A stretch of DNA of 41,556 nt from Acidimicrobiia bacterium (GTDB taxonomy: Bacteria; Actinomycetota; Acidimicrobiia; Spongiisociales; JAENVV01), in the NCBI GenBank assembly GCA_016650365.1, contig JAENVV010000099.1, forward strand, positions 1-41,556, read 5' to 3'. Every line of letters starts with the position of its first letter. The stretch's first letter is position 1. Shown in pieces: positions 32,366 through 40,958 of the stretch. Below the pieces are notes generated by a model. That model was not told the DNA's origin. It was given only the letters and a program-made list of their open reading frames with translations, and searched no databases. A program made the position numbers and the translations under genes.

Positions 32366-32989
32366 CTACTCTTCGACGGTGACCGCCAACTTGCCGGATA
32401 CCCACTCCGCCTGAAACTTGGAGTGCGAGCCATCTTTGTTGAATTCGACCCGAACGCGGTCGGGTCCAACGTCTTTTACATCGGTCGTATAACCACTTTG
32501 TGGAACCGCTGCCTTGAAGTTCACGACCCCCGGGGCGAAGCTGATGGTGACGCTACCGCCGCTCAATTGATAGGTCTTGGTCGTCAATGCCTGGCTGACC
32601 GTGGTGCTGGTAGTCGACGAGGTAGAGGTACTCGTCGACGACGAACTCGTCGGAGAGCTGATCGCAGTGGTCGAACTGGTTCCGGTCGAGGCCCTGGTTG
32701 TGAGTGGGGTCGGTGGAGCCGATGTTGGTGCAGTGTCTCGTGTAGTCGAGCTGGGATCGGGCGCCGAATCAATGGTCCCAGGAATGTCGACGGACACCGA
32801 AGATGAAGAAGTCGACGGCAGGGACGAGCCGATACTCGTCGTCTCACTCGCGTTGGGAACGGTGCGGCGTACGGCCCCGCTCGTTTCGATGACCCCTCCC
32901 CGGACCATCGAAACGGCTCCCCACGAGAGCGCCAACGCCACAATCAAAGCGAGAATCCATCCACCGATAAGTCGAGTCCATGCGGGCAT
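32366..32989 (-). CDS. Membrane-anchored Ser/Thr-rich protein with shared C-terminal beta domain
   Basis: The 207-residue protein has a short cytoplasmic start, one membrane span (about residues 7-29), a long Ser/Thr/Pro-rich linker (to about residue 135) and a C-terminal domain of about 70 residues. That domain (TYQLSGGSVTISFAPG... RVRVEFNKDGSHSKFQAEW...) aligns with the middle of the secreted protein at 35131-35844 (TYMVGEAGSVTINYDG... EIEVNFSNGNREIKFNAEL). I do not know a named family. CATACT (33001-32996) lies six bases before the ATG, giving a leaderless start. It is divergent from the response regulator and carries a repeat box upstream shared with the 35131 gene. Confidence 0.75.
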   Translation of the reverse strand: MPAWTRLIGGWILALIVALALSWGAVSMVRGGVIETSGAVRRTVPNASETTSIGSSLPSTSSSSVSVDIPGTIDSAPDPSSTTRDTAPTSAPPTPLTTRASTGTSSTTAISSPTSSSSTSTSTSSTTSTTVSQALTTKTYQLSGGSVTISFAPGVVNFKAAVPQSGYTTDVKDVGPDRVRVEFNKDGSHSKFQAEWVSGKLAVTVEE

Positions 32990-32995
32990 ACCGGA

Positions 32996-33052
32996 AGTAT
33001 GCCACCACCCGTCTTCAGAAACTCTCTGGCCAAGGTTAGGAATTGGTAAACC
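32996..33052 (-). promoter_or_regulatory. Direct-repeat box and -10 upstream of the 32989 gene
   Basis: On the minus strand, TTTACCAATTCCTAACCTT (33050-33032) contains two ACC half-sites 11 bp apart. After exactly 30 bases comes CATACT (33001-32996) and, six bases on, the ATG. The same order and the same 30-base spacing occur before the 35131 gene. An OmpR-family regulator site is the natural reading, with the adjacent regulator as the candidate. Confidence 0.55.
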
Positions 33053-33100
33053 GACCCAACGATCCAGGATCGCCCCTCCCCCGCCGATAGGATGACCGGT

Positions 33101-33784
33101 ATGCCCTCTGTTCTCCTCGTCGAAGATGACCAAGCCATCCGCCAACGCCTGAGCGAGTATCTCACGGACCGCGGGTTCAGCATCGAGACGTCGGCCACCG
33201 GTATGGACGCCGTCCATCGAGCCACGTCCTCGGCCTTCGATATCATTGTTCTGGACCTCGGGTTGCCTGACGTCGATGGGACTCAGGTCCTAAAGATGAT
33301 CCGGGCCGTGAGCGACGTGCCGATCGTCGTAGCCACCGCCCGAGACGACGAAGCACAGATCGTGGCTGTCCTCGGAGCCGGGGCCGACGACTATGTCGTC
33401 AAGCCGTTCTCCGGAGCTCAGATCGACGCAAGGATCACCGCGATCCTGCGCCGCATCAACTCGGGAGCGACTGCCGGCCCGATCAAGGTTGGGGCGCTGA
33501 CAATCGATACGGGGAAACGGGAGGCTTCGATGGCCGGCAGCGTGATCGATCTCACCCGCAAGGAGTTCGACTTCCTTGCCTTTCTTGCCGAACGAGTTGG
33601 CGTGGTCGTTTCCAAACGGGACCTATTGGCAGAAGTGTGGCGCCAGCCCTATGGGGGCGCCGACAAAACGATCGACGTTCATCTCAGCGTGCTTCGCCGC
33701 AAGCTCGGCGAAAGCGCTGCCGAACCGCGCTATTTGCAAACCGTCCATAGCGTTGGCATCAAGCTGGTCGATCCGACCTCGTGA
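33101..33784 (+). CDS. OmpR-family response regulator
   Basis: The 227-residue protein has a receiver domain (phosphoacceptor Asp52 in IIVLDLGLPD, Lys101 in VVKPF) and a C-terminal winged-helix output domain (LTRKEFDFLAFLAERVG, DKTIDVHLSVLRRKLGE, LQTVHSVGIKL). I start at the ATG at 33101 (MPSVLLVEDD): TAGGAT (33088-33093) ends seven bases before it, whereas the ATG at 33092 overlaps that -10. Its TGA overlaps the GTG of the histidine kinase gene. It is the likely regulator of the two flanking exported-protein genes. Confidence 0.92.
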   Translation: MPSVLLVEDDQAIRQRLSEYLTDRGFSIETSATGMDAVHRATSSAFDIIVLDLGLPDVDGTQVLKMIRAVSDVPIVVATARDDEAQIVAVLGAGADDYVVKPFSGAQIDARITAILRRINSGATAGPIKVGALTIDTGKREASMAGSVIDLTRKEFDFLAFLAERVGVVVSKRDLLAEVWRQPYGGADKTIDVHLSVLRRKLGESAAEPRYLQTVHSVGIKLVDPTS

Positions 33785-35046
33785 GACGATGGCTGGGCCT
33801 GTCGGCGGTGGCGACCACCTCGATCGTGGTGTTGGCCTTTCTTATTCCTTTGGCTGCGATGATCAGGGATCTCGCCGCCGACCGGGCACTGGCATCGGCC
33901 GAAAGGGATGCTCAGACCGTCGCCCAGCTAGCTTCCATCTTGGACGACAGCCCCGAAGCGATCCGCACGTTAAACCTCTCACTCCCTCCCAATGTCTCGC
34001 TTGAGCTGGCCCCCGGAGAGATCATCGGTGCTGCCCTGCCATCCGGCCTTGACCTGACTGAGGCTGCAACGCTCGGCGAGGCATCACGACAACCGATTGA
34101 TGGCGGCCAGGCCGTCGTGGTTCCGGTCTTGAAACAGACGGGCTCCTGGATCGTGGTGGTGACCGTTCCAACCGCCGCCCTTATGGAGAATGTCGTTACG
34201 TCGTGGGTCGTCCTAGCCGCTCTCGGGTTGGCACTCATCGCCGTCGCGGCACTCGTGGCCGATCGTTTGGGGCGATCGGTGGTTCAGCCAATCGAAGATC
34301 TCGTCAGGGCCACCGAACGGTTGGGGTCTGGAGAACTCGATGCTTCAGTAACCCCCTCAGGGCCAGCCGAGCTCGTACAGGTCGGCGCTGCCTTCAACCA
34401 CCTAAGCCACCGGGTAGCTCAACTTCTCGCCGGTGAACGAGAGGCGATCGCAGACCTATCACATCGCCTCCGTACCCCTCTGACGGCTCTCAAGCTCGAT
34501 GTAGAAGCGCTTGAGCCGGCAGTAGACACGTCTCGATTGCAGAACGACATCGATGAGTTAGAACGTACGGTGAGCCATCTGATCAACGAGGCAAGACGAC
34601 CCATCCGCGAAGGAGGCGGGGCAACAACCGACCTCACGACTGTCGTTGGTGCCCGGGCCGAGTACTGGGGGGCCCTCGCCGAGGACCAGGGGCGCCCATG
34701 GCAGGTCGACCTGCCCCCCGTGCCCTGTCGGGTGGCCGGTCGCGACACCGACTTCACCGCCGCGATCGATGCTGTCATCGGCAACATCTTTGCCCATACT
34801 CCCGTCGGTACCCCGTACCGTCTGGCCGTCACCGAGCACGGTGGAATGGCAGTACTGGAGGTGGCCGATGACGGACCCGGCGTCGCAAATCGGGATTTGC
34901 TCGAACGAGGGCGAAGTAGCGGAGACTCCACTGGCCTGGGAATTGACATCGTGAGGAATACAGCCGAAGCCGCCGGTGGCTCGGCGGAATGGTTGTCAGG
35001 CTCCTCCGGAGGCACGACCGTCCGAATCGTGGTCCCCCAGATCTAG
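33781..35046 (+). CDS. Sensor histidine kinase
   Basis: The 421-residue protein has two membrane spans (about residues 8-28 and 140-162) bounding an extracellular sensor of roughly 110 residues, then a HAMP-like linker (VVQPIEDLVRATERLGSGEL). The HisKA domain has His228 in ADLSHRLRTPLTALKL. The ATPase domain shows IGNIFAHTPVGTPYRL, VADDGPGV and GLGIDIVRNTAEAAGG. The extracellular part (SLPPNVSLELAPGEIIGAALP...) has no family I recognise, so the signal is unknown. GTGA overlap with the regulator gene indicates coupling. Confidence 0.92.
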   Translation: MRRWLGLSAVATTSIVVLAFLIPLAAMIRDLAADRALASAERDAQTVAQLASILDDSPEAIRTLNLSLPPNVSLELAPGEIIGAALPSGLDLTEAATLGEASRQPIDGGQAVVVPVLKQTGSWIVVVTVPTAALMENVVTSWVVLAALGLALIAVAALVADRLGRSVVQPIEDLVRATERLGSGELDASVTPSGPAELVQVGAAFNHLSHRVAQLLAGEREAIADLSHRLRTPLTALKLDVEALEPAVDTSRLQNDIDELERTVSHLINEARRPIREGGGATTDLTTVVGARAEYWGALAEDQGRPWQVDLPPVPCRVAGRDTDFTAAIDAVIGNIFAHTPVGTPYRLAVTEHGGMAVLEVADDGPGVANRDLLERGRSSGDSTGLGIDIVRNTAEAAGGSAEWLSGSSGGTTVRIVVPQI

Positions 35047-35119
35047 ACGTTTTCTTAACGTTCGGATGAGGACTCGAAAACCCTGGATAGGGCATTCTGT
35101 TGCCATAGACCACCAGGAG
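35047..35119 (+). promoter_or_regulatory. Direct-repeat box, -10 and Shine-Dalgarno of the 35131 gene
   Basis: ACGTTTTCTTAACGTT (35047-35062) contains ACGTT twice, 11 bp apart. Exactly 30 bases later is CATTCT (35093-35098). AGGAGG (35114-35119) lies 11 bases before the ATG. The box and spacing match those before the 32989 gene, except that this gene has a leader with a ribosome binding site. Confidence 0.55.
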
Positions 35120-35130
35120 GTAGCAAACAC

Positions 35131-35844
35131 ATGTATCGAAGAATGACTCTCATCGGAGTGCTGACCGCAGTTGCCAGCATGCTCGTTTTCGGCATCGCCA
35201 ACGCGATGCCTGCCACAACCAACAATGCCAGGACCGCCATCACCTTCGCCTCGGATACATCAATGCCAGACACGTCAATGCCAGACACATCAACGGTCAC
35301 GACCACCTCATCGTCAGACACGAGCGTTCTGGACGCCGCAGTGGTCGGCCCCACGACCTATATGGTTGGTGAAGCCGGAAGTGTGACGATCAATTACGAC
35401 GGCTCATCGCTAAGGCTCACTTCGGCGGATGCCAATGATCCGTGGACTGCCTTTAGCGAACAGACATCGGGCCAGGAGATCGAAGTCAATTTCTCGAACG
35501 GCAACCGTGAGATTAAATTCAACGCGGAGCTCGAAGACGGCGGGATACGAATCCGGGTTCGGGATCGAATCAACGACGAAACGACGACTGTCACAACAGA
35601 CACGACCATGGTCGAAAACGCCATGACCGACACGTCGACCGTCACCAGCACCACTATCGACGACGACAGTAGCGATGACATCGACAACAACCAGGACGAC
35701 TCATCGATCAATGACTCCGACGACGACCACGATGATGACGACGACTCATCCAACCGGGGCTCTGACGATGACGACGACCATGACGACGATCACGACGATG
35801 ATCACGACGATGATCACGGTGGTGACCACGGCAGCGACGACTAA
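35131..35844 (+). CDS. Secreted acidic protein with Asp/His-rich tail and shared beta domain
   Basis: The 237-residue protein has a signal peptide (likely cut after GIANA, residue 28), a Ser/Thr-rich stretch and a domain of about 70 residues (TYMVGEAGSVTINYDG... EIEVNFSNGNREIKFNAEL) homologous to the C-terminus of the 32989 protein. A long Asp/Ser/His tail follows (from about residue 175: DDDSSDDIDNNQDD, later DHDDDHDDDHDDDHGGDHG). The tail suggests binding of metal ions such as calcium, zinc or nickel. There is no sorting signal or second span. It lies just after the histidine kinase and converges on the helicase gene with a four-base stop overlap (CTAA). Confidence 0.8.
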   Translation: MYRRMTLIGVLTAVASMLVFGIANAMPATTNNARTAITFASDTSMPDTSMPDTSTVTTTSSSDTSVLDAAVVGPTTYMVGEAGSVTINYDGSSLRLTSADANDPWTAFSEQTSGQEIEVNFSNGNREIKFNAELEDGGIRIRVRDRINDETTTVTTDTTMVENAMTDTSTVTSTTIDDDSSDDIDNNQDDSSINDSDDDHDDDDDSSNRGSDDDDDHDDDHDDDHDDDHGGDHGSDD

Positions 35845-38800
35845 CGGAGGTCATCCAGACGGGAGCGGATTCGTTTCTCGCTAACCGGCCCATCGGTTCC
35901 GATGGACTGAGCGAACAGGCTCACCCGGAGTTCCTGAATGGACCAGGCGATATCAACGAGTTCACTCTCCCGACCCGGCCAGTGAACCCCTACTGACGCT
36001 GAGACCGCCGCCAGATCTTCTTCGAGTTCTTGGATCAGACCCATCTGGCGGCGGTCCCGTTCTGGATTACCTTCCAATCTGCTCAGCCGCACGGCGACAG
36101 CTTCGAGGTACCGGCCGATGTGGCCGATTCGTTCAACCGTCAATTCGGCTACGAACCCGGCATAAACCAGCTGATCCAGTTGGTCGGTGATGTCCTTGAC
36201 GGCCTCGCCATAACGGGCCGGGGTCTGGGCGAGCTGTCTGAGGACCGAGCGATACCGTTCCAGCACGACGAGGCTCACATCGACGGTCTCGGTGAGAGCG
36301 TCATCAAGTTGGTCTTTGGCATGATCGATCAGCCCCATGAACGTCGCCTCATCGAAAGGCATCGATCCAAAGTCGAGGAGTATCGATCCGAGCGCCGACA
36401 GGAGGCAGTCGTCGCTCCAAGCCCCGACCGACCGATACGGGCTCGCCGCAATAGCCAGCTTCTCCTCGTTCGTAAGCCTGATGAGCTTGTGAGCCAGCGG
36501 CAGGCTCAGCAACATCAACCGCCTCATGCCGGCCCAGCTGGCTGCCCCTTGCTCGTCGCGACTGGCCACGAGGCGAATACCCACAGTCTCGGCTTGGTCA
36601 ACGATCGCCGGATAGGCGAGGGTTCCGTCACCGAGATCGAGTTCCCTCGGCAACTCGCCGAAGTCCCACGCTGTGACACCGGATCGCTCCAGCGGATGAT
36701 TACTATCGGACATACGGGCGCGGGAACGGCTTCGTAACTCTTCCTTGATCATGGCGAGATCAAATCCCCTGGCGACTTCTCGGCCTTCGTCGTCGCGGAT
36801 ACTGAAGGTGGTCCGGAGCCGATCTGGCAGTGCAGACAAACCCAGGTCGTCGTGCGACACGACCACCCCGGCCCTCGACTGCACCTCCGACCGGACGAAA
36901 GTAGCCAGGTCGGCGTCAGCGATCCGGGCCGCGACCACCATGACCTCGACGGTATCGGCGATGGGCGCAACCACTTTGCGCACACCCTTGGGAAGTCCCC
37001 GAACGATGGAGTCGAGCAATTCCGGCAATAGCCCAGGAACCAGAAATCCGAAAGCCCCCGCTTCGACGCGCTCAAGGGCCGTCAGCGGGATTTCAACCTG
37101 GATTCCTCCGTCCTGGAGGTATTGGATGGGAAGCGAAAGATCTCCGTAAACCCAGGTATGGGGGAAGTCCTGAGCATTCGGCGTCTCGACATCCGGATCC
37201 AGCAAATCGTTGACACTCAGGTGTAGTAGCCGGGGTCGCCGGTGACGCTCATCCTTCCACCAACGATCAAAATGTCGCACCGTCGTCACGTCGCTCGGGA
37301 TGCGGCTGGCGAACCACGCGACCAGCGTTTCATCCGTGACGAGGAGGTCGGTCCGCTGGAAACGACGCTCGAGCTCAAGCGCTTCAGCCATGACCGCATG
37401 ATTGTGCTCGACGAAGTCGTGGGTGGCGGCCCATTCGCCGACGATCAGGGCGTGACGAATGAACAGATCCCGTGCTTGCTCCTGATCGATCCGACCAAAT
37501 TGAACTGGTCGGGTCGTCTGCAAGGGAAGGCCATACAGAGTTACGGACTCATTTGTCAGTGAGGCACCCTGGGTCGAGTCCCACCACGGATCCGAGTGGG
37601 TTCGTTTGACCAGATGACCAGCCGCCCTCTCGATTTCTTCCGGACTGATCCCGGCCACCTGACGGGCCCACATCCGGGCTGTTTCGACAAGCTGGCCCGC
37701 CATCACCCACGCCGGACCGCGCTTGAATAACGTCGACCCCGGGGAAATCGCAAATCTCACCCCGCGCGCCCCGCGGTACTCGTAGCTTTCCGGGTCCTTC
37801 GTGCCGACCTGGGATAGCAACCCGGCCAGCAGTGCTTGATGAATCTGCTCGGGACTCGCCGCAACTTTGACGCGTTTCATCCCGAGATCCTCGGTCGCCC
37901 TGGCTAGTTGGCTGTGGACATCCTGCCATTCACGAACCCGCCGGTAGTTGAGGAACTCCTCGCGACACATCTTGCGGAATTGATTGGAAGATCGGCTCCT
38001 ACGCTCCGCACCGAGGTGGCGCCACAGATTCAACCAGGTCACGAAATCGGACTGCTCATCCCGAAAACGAGCATGCAATTGATCTGCCTTCGCCTCCTCA
38101 CCCGTCGGCCGATCGCGCGGGTCCTGAATCGCGAGCGCCGAAACGATGATGAGGATTTCCTTGAGCGAACCGTTGCGGTCCGCCTCGACCAACATCCTTG
38201 CCAACCGAACGTCAACCGGCAGCCGGGAAAGGGTCCGCCCAACATTTGTGACCCAACGGGTCGTGCCAATGCGGTCCGGGTCAACCGCCTGCAGTTCGAC
38301 GAGGAGAGCCACCCCGTCGCGTATGGTGCGGCCGTCCGGAGGGTCCAGGAAAGGGAATGTTTCGATCTCCCCGATGCCAAGCGACGCCATCTGAAGAATG
38401 ACCGACGCCAGCTGGGTCCGCAAGATTTCGGGATCGGTGAATTCCGGACGGCTCTCGAAGTCATCCAGTGAGTACAGCCGGATGGCAACGCCCGGACCGA
38501 GCCGCCCACACCTTCCGGCCCGCTGGGAAGCAGACGCCTGTGAGATGGGCTCGATCGGGAGCCGTTGCACCTTGGTTCGTTTTGAAAAGCGCGACACCCG
38601 GGCAGTTCCACAATCGACGACGAATCTGATCCCCGGCACCGTGAGCGAGGTCTCGGCAACGTTGGTGGCGACAACGATCCGGCGACCGGTGTGCGCTTCG
38701 AAGACCCGATGCTGTTCGGCCGCCGACAGCCGACCGAACATTGGAACGACCTCGGTGTGAGACAGATCGAGTTCCTCAAGGGCATCCACGGCGTCGCGGA

Positions 38801-39503
38801 TCTCTCGCTCGCCGGCACAGAACACCAGTATGTCTCCGTCCCCTTCGGCGACGAGCTCGACGACCGCGTCACAGATCCCCTCAGGTTGATCACGGACCTC
38901 GTCGCGGCCGGGGTCGTCGAGTGGCCGATATCGAACCTCAACCGGGTACATGCGACCGGATACCTCCACGACCGGAGCCCCATTGAAGTGAGCCGAGAAT
39001 CGCTCGGTATCAATGGTGGCCGACGTGATGATGACCTTCAGGTCCGGTCGTTTGGGAAGCACGGTTTTGAGATAGCCGAGCAAGAAGTCGATGTTGAGGC
39101 TGCGCTCATGCGCTTCATCGATGATGATCGTGTCGTACCTGGACAGCAAGCGGTCGCGATGGGTCTCATTGAGGAGGATCCCATCGGTCATGACTTTGAC
39201 CCGGGTGGCATCTCCCACCTGATCCGTAAACCGCACCGTATATCCGACGAGGTCACCGAGCTGAGAGCCGAGTTCTTCCGCCACCCGTTCAGCGATCGAA
39301 CGAGCCGCTATTCGACGGGGCTGGGTGTGCCCGATGAGACCTTTTTGCCCGCGACCGAGTTCCAGGCAGAGTTTCGGAAGCTGGGTGGACTTTCCGGACC
39401 CGGGCTCCCCCGCCACCACGACGACCTGATGGTCACGGATGGCCGCCAAAAGCTCGTCGCGCCGGTTGGTGATCGGTAGATCGGGGTAGGTGATGTCGAG
39501 CAT
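35841..39503 (-). CDS. hrpA: HrpA-type DEAH-box RNA helicase
   Basis: The protein (1220 residues from the chosen start) is a full-length bacterial HrpA: Walker A GEPGSGKST (residues 32-40), DEAH at 129-132 (IIIDEAHERSLN), SAT in ITSATID, then VATNVAETSLTVPGI and QRAGRCGRLGPG of helicase domain 2, the HA2/OB region and a long C-terminal DUF3418-type domain. HrpA helicases act on structured RNA or stalled ribosomes. The ATG at 39503 (MLDITYPDLP) is preferred: the minus-strand CATCAT lies six bases before it, suggesting a leaderless start, whereas the GGAG is too close to act. Confidence 0.93.
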   Translation of the reverse strand: MLDITYPDLPITNRRDELLAAIRDHQVVVVAGEPGSGKSTQLPKLCLELGRGQKGLIGHTQPRRIAARSIAERVAEELGSQLGDLVGYTVRFTDQVGDATRVKVMTDGILLNETHRDRLLSRYDTIIIDEAHERSLNIDFLLGYLKTVLPKRPDLKVIITSATIDTERFSAHFNGAPVVEVSGRMYPVEVRYRPLDDPGRDEVRDQPEGICDAVVELVAEGDGDILVFCAGEREIRDAVDALEELDLSHTEVVPMFGRLSAAEQHRVFEAHTGRRIVVATNVAETSLTVPGIRFVVDCGTARVSRFSKRTKVQRLPIEPISQASASQRAGRCGRLGPGVAIRLYSLDDFESRPEFTDPEILRTQLASVILQMASLGIGEIETFPFLDPPDGRTIRDGVALLVELQAVDPDRIGTTRWVTNVGRTLSRLPVDVRLARMLVEADRNGSLKEILIIVSALAIQDPRDRPTGEEAKADQLHARFRDEQSDFVTWLNLWRHLGAERRSRSSNQFRKMCREEFLNYRRVREWQDVHSQLARATEDLGMKRVKVAASPEQIHQALLAGLLSQVGTKDPESYEYRGARGVRFAISPGSTLFKRGPAWVMAGQLVETARMWARQVAGISPEEIERAAGHLVKRTHSDPWWDSTQGASLTNESVTLYGLPLQTTRPVQFGRIDQEQARDLFIRHALIVGEWAATHDFVEHNHAVMAEALELERRFQRTDLLVTDETLVAWFASRIPSDVTTVRHFDRWWKDERHRRPRLLHLSVNDLLDPDVETPNAQDFPHTWVYGDLSLPIQYLQDGGIQVEIPLTALERVEAGAFGFLVPGLLPELLDSIVRGLPKGVRKVVAPIADTVEVMVVAARIADADLATFVRSEVQSRAGVVVSHDDLGLSALPDRLRTTFSIRDDEGREVARGFDLAMIKEELRSRSRARMSDSNHPLERSGVTAWDFGELPRELDLGDGTLAYPAIVDQAETVGIRLVASRDEQGAASWAGMRRLMLLSLPLAHKLIRLTNEEKLAIAASPYRSVGAWSDDCLLSALGSILLDFGSMPFDEATFMGLIDHAKDQLDDALTETVDVSLVVLERYRSVLRQLAQTPARYGEAVKDITDQLDQLVYAGFVAELTVERIGHIGRYLEAVAVRLSRLEGNPERDRRQMGLIQELEEDLAAVSASVGVHWPGRESELVDIAWSIQELRVSLFAQSIGTDGPVSEKRIRSRLDDLR

Positions 39504-39533
39504 GTCTCCATGATGGTCGATGGGCAGACACAA

Positions 39534-39562
39534 GAGAATCCCGGGCCAGGCCCGGGATTCTC
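39534..39562. terminator. Perfect 14-bp hairpin between 39586 gene and helicase
   Basis: GAGAATCCCGGGCC (39534-39547) and its exact inverse (39549-39562) flank a single base. The practical stem is 12 bp with a five-base loop. It lies 23 bases past the stop of the two-TM protein gene on the minus strand and should terminate it before hrpA. Confidence 0.75.
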
Positions 39563-39585
39563 ACTAGCGGGATCGCGAGACGTCG

Positions 39586-40275
39586 TTAGACGCCTGAACC
39601 AGCCAGAACTCGTGGCTCTACGATCTCTTTCTTGCCCTCTTCCTTGGCAACCCAGACCAGGCCGAAACCGGTCAGCATCGAAACCAACCCAACGCCGGCG
39701 AACAAGCCAGCCAGAGCGGTGGCAAGTTGTAGCGCCGATGCCGTCACGGTGCCTACGCCAAGTTCAGCGATCAAGCCGTGAGCCGTACCCGTCCATACCG
39801 CGGCACGGGCCGGTCCTTCGAGCGGGTGCTCCCGGTCGAAATCGGTCCAGTACTTGCCTTCGGTGGGAACGTCGTACGTACCAGCTTTGAAGGTCTCGCC
39901 GTTGTACTCAACATCCTCGTCCAGGACAATCGTGGTCGAGCCATGCAACGTGTGATACCCAATGGTGGCCATCTGGTACATGTACTCGCTCGGCGTATTG
40001 ACGAGCGGGTCGGCTGGGTCTAGCTGCGACATGACGACCGGGTAGCCCCAGTCATCGGTGAGCAACGTCATGATGGCGTCTGCGCCTTCGGTGGCGCCCC
40101 GGTCGACTAGCTGACCCTCTTCGTTGTAGCTCAGGGTTACGTTCTGGGCCTCGGCGAATTTCTGCAAAGAGCGATTCCCGGCCATGGTCATGTTCAAAGC
40201 GACTCCCGCTCCGATCAAAAATCCTAGGCCGACGACTGCCAGCACATAACCTAACTTCTTCATGCGGCTGTTCAT
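39586..40275 (-). CDS. Two-span membrane protein with extracytoplasmic domain
   Basis: The protein (229 residues from the ATG at 40275) has an N-terminal span (about residues 8-30), an extracytoplasmic domain of about 150 residues and a second span (about 190-215) followed by a short charged tail. Domain features include NVTLSYNEEGQLVDRG, DDWGYPVVMSQLDP, SEYMYQMATIGYHTLHG and VEYNGETFKAGTYDVP. I have seen this conserved actinobacterial pattern only as a hypothetical protein and assign no function. AAAGGA seven bases before the ATG supports the start. A perfect CRP/GlxR-like palindrome lies 50 bases upstream and a strong terminator follows. Confidence 0.7.
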   Translation of the reverse strand: MNSRMKKLGYVLAVVGLGFLIGAGVALNMTMAGNRSLQKFAEAQNVTLSYNEEGQLVDRGATEGADAIMTLLTDDWGYPVVMSQLDPADPLVNTPSEYMYQMATIGYHTLHGSTTIVLDEDVEYNGETFKAGTYDVPTEGKYWTDFDREHPLEGPARAAVWTGTAHGLIAELGVGTVTASALQLATALAGLFAGVGLVSMLTGFGLVWVAKEEGKKEIVEPRVLAGSGV

Positions 40276-40324
40276 GGTGCGATCCTTTCCTACCGCTTGC
40301 GATCTACTGTTGAGATCTATGACT

Positions 40325-40342
40325 TTGTGATTTATTTCACAA
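40325..40342. promoter_or_regulatory. CRP/GlxR-like operator
   Basis: TTGTGATTTATTTCACAA is an 18-bp palindrome with 6-bp perfect arms (TTGTGA / TCACAA) and fits the actinobacterial CRP/GlxR consensus TGTGA-N2-TA-N2-TCACA exactly. It lies 50 bases upstream of the ATG at 40275. CATAAT (40353-40348, minus) just upstream would make it a repressor site; a downstream TAGATC (40306-40301) would place it near -41 as an activator site. The direction of control cannot be decided. The rest of 40276-40566 holds no gene that I can support. Confidence 0.65.
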
Positions 40343-40566
40343 GCTGAATTATGCATCATTTACAATCCCAGTACTACGCCAAAACGGCCCAGGTCGTAAG
40401 GCCAAAGGACCTATGCGTACATCCGCATATACGGCTACCCGGGCAGGAAATGCCATGGTCACCTCTCCCGGAAGTGCCTCATTGCCCTAAAGGGCCGCGG
40501 GTTTCGGCCGAACGGCGAGTCGCCGAAAGACACCGACGGCGCTCTTCGCAGGCGTACGCTATGTCC

Positions 40567-40902
40567 ATGAAACGATGCCTTCTGATCACCGCCGTCGTCT
40601 TGGCCGCCTGTTCGAACTCACCGGCAGCCGGACCATCAGATGTCGACCGGGCTTCGTTCTGCAACCCGGTCACGGCCGCCTACGAACAAATCGACCCATC
40701 AGACATCGCCACGGTTCGGGCCGTGGTTGTTTCCATCTCCGAGAACGCATCGGTGCTTGACGAGATCAACCGGGCGACATTCGTGGCATACGGGGCCGAG
40801 CTCCAGGTCACGCTCACCGCGGGAATCTGGTCGACCGCCAAACTCGCCAACGAACTCAACACCCTCTGCGATGTCGACCTACCGATTTGGACGTCACCGT
40901 AG
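40567..40902 (+). CDS. Small lipoprotein of unknown function
   Basis: The 111-residue protein starts MKRCLLITAVVLAACSNSPA, with a lipobox LAAC (Cys15), so it should be lipid-anchored outside the membrane. The mature part (ASFCNPVTAAYEQIDPSDIA ... NTLCDVDLPIW) has two further Cys that could pair and looks alpha-helical. I do not recognise a family. TACGCT (40555-40560) ends six bases before the ATG at 40567, so the two-codon-longer start overlapping it is less likely and the frame open far upstream is not real. Confidence 0.75.
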   Translation: MKRCLLITAVVLAACSNSPAAGPSDVDRASFCNPVTAAYEQIDPSDIATVRAVVVSISENASVLDEINRATFVAYGAELQVTLTAGIWSTAKLANELNTLCDVDLPIWTSP

Positions 40903-40958
40903 AGCCATGACCGATAAGCGCTCAGCTATGCCCGAGAATGGTCGATAATTTCCACAAG

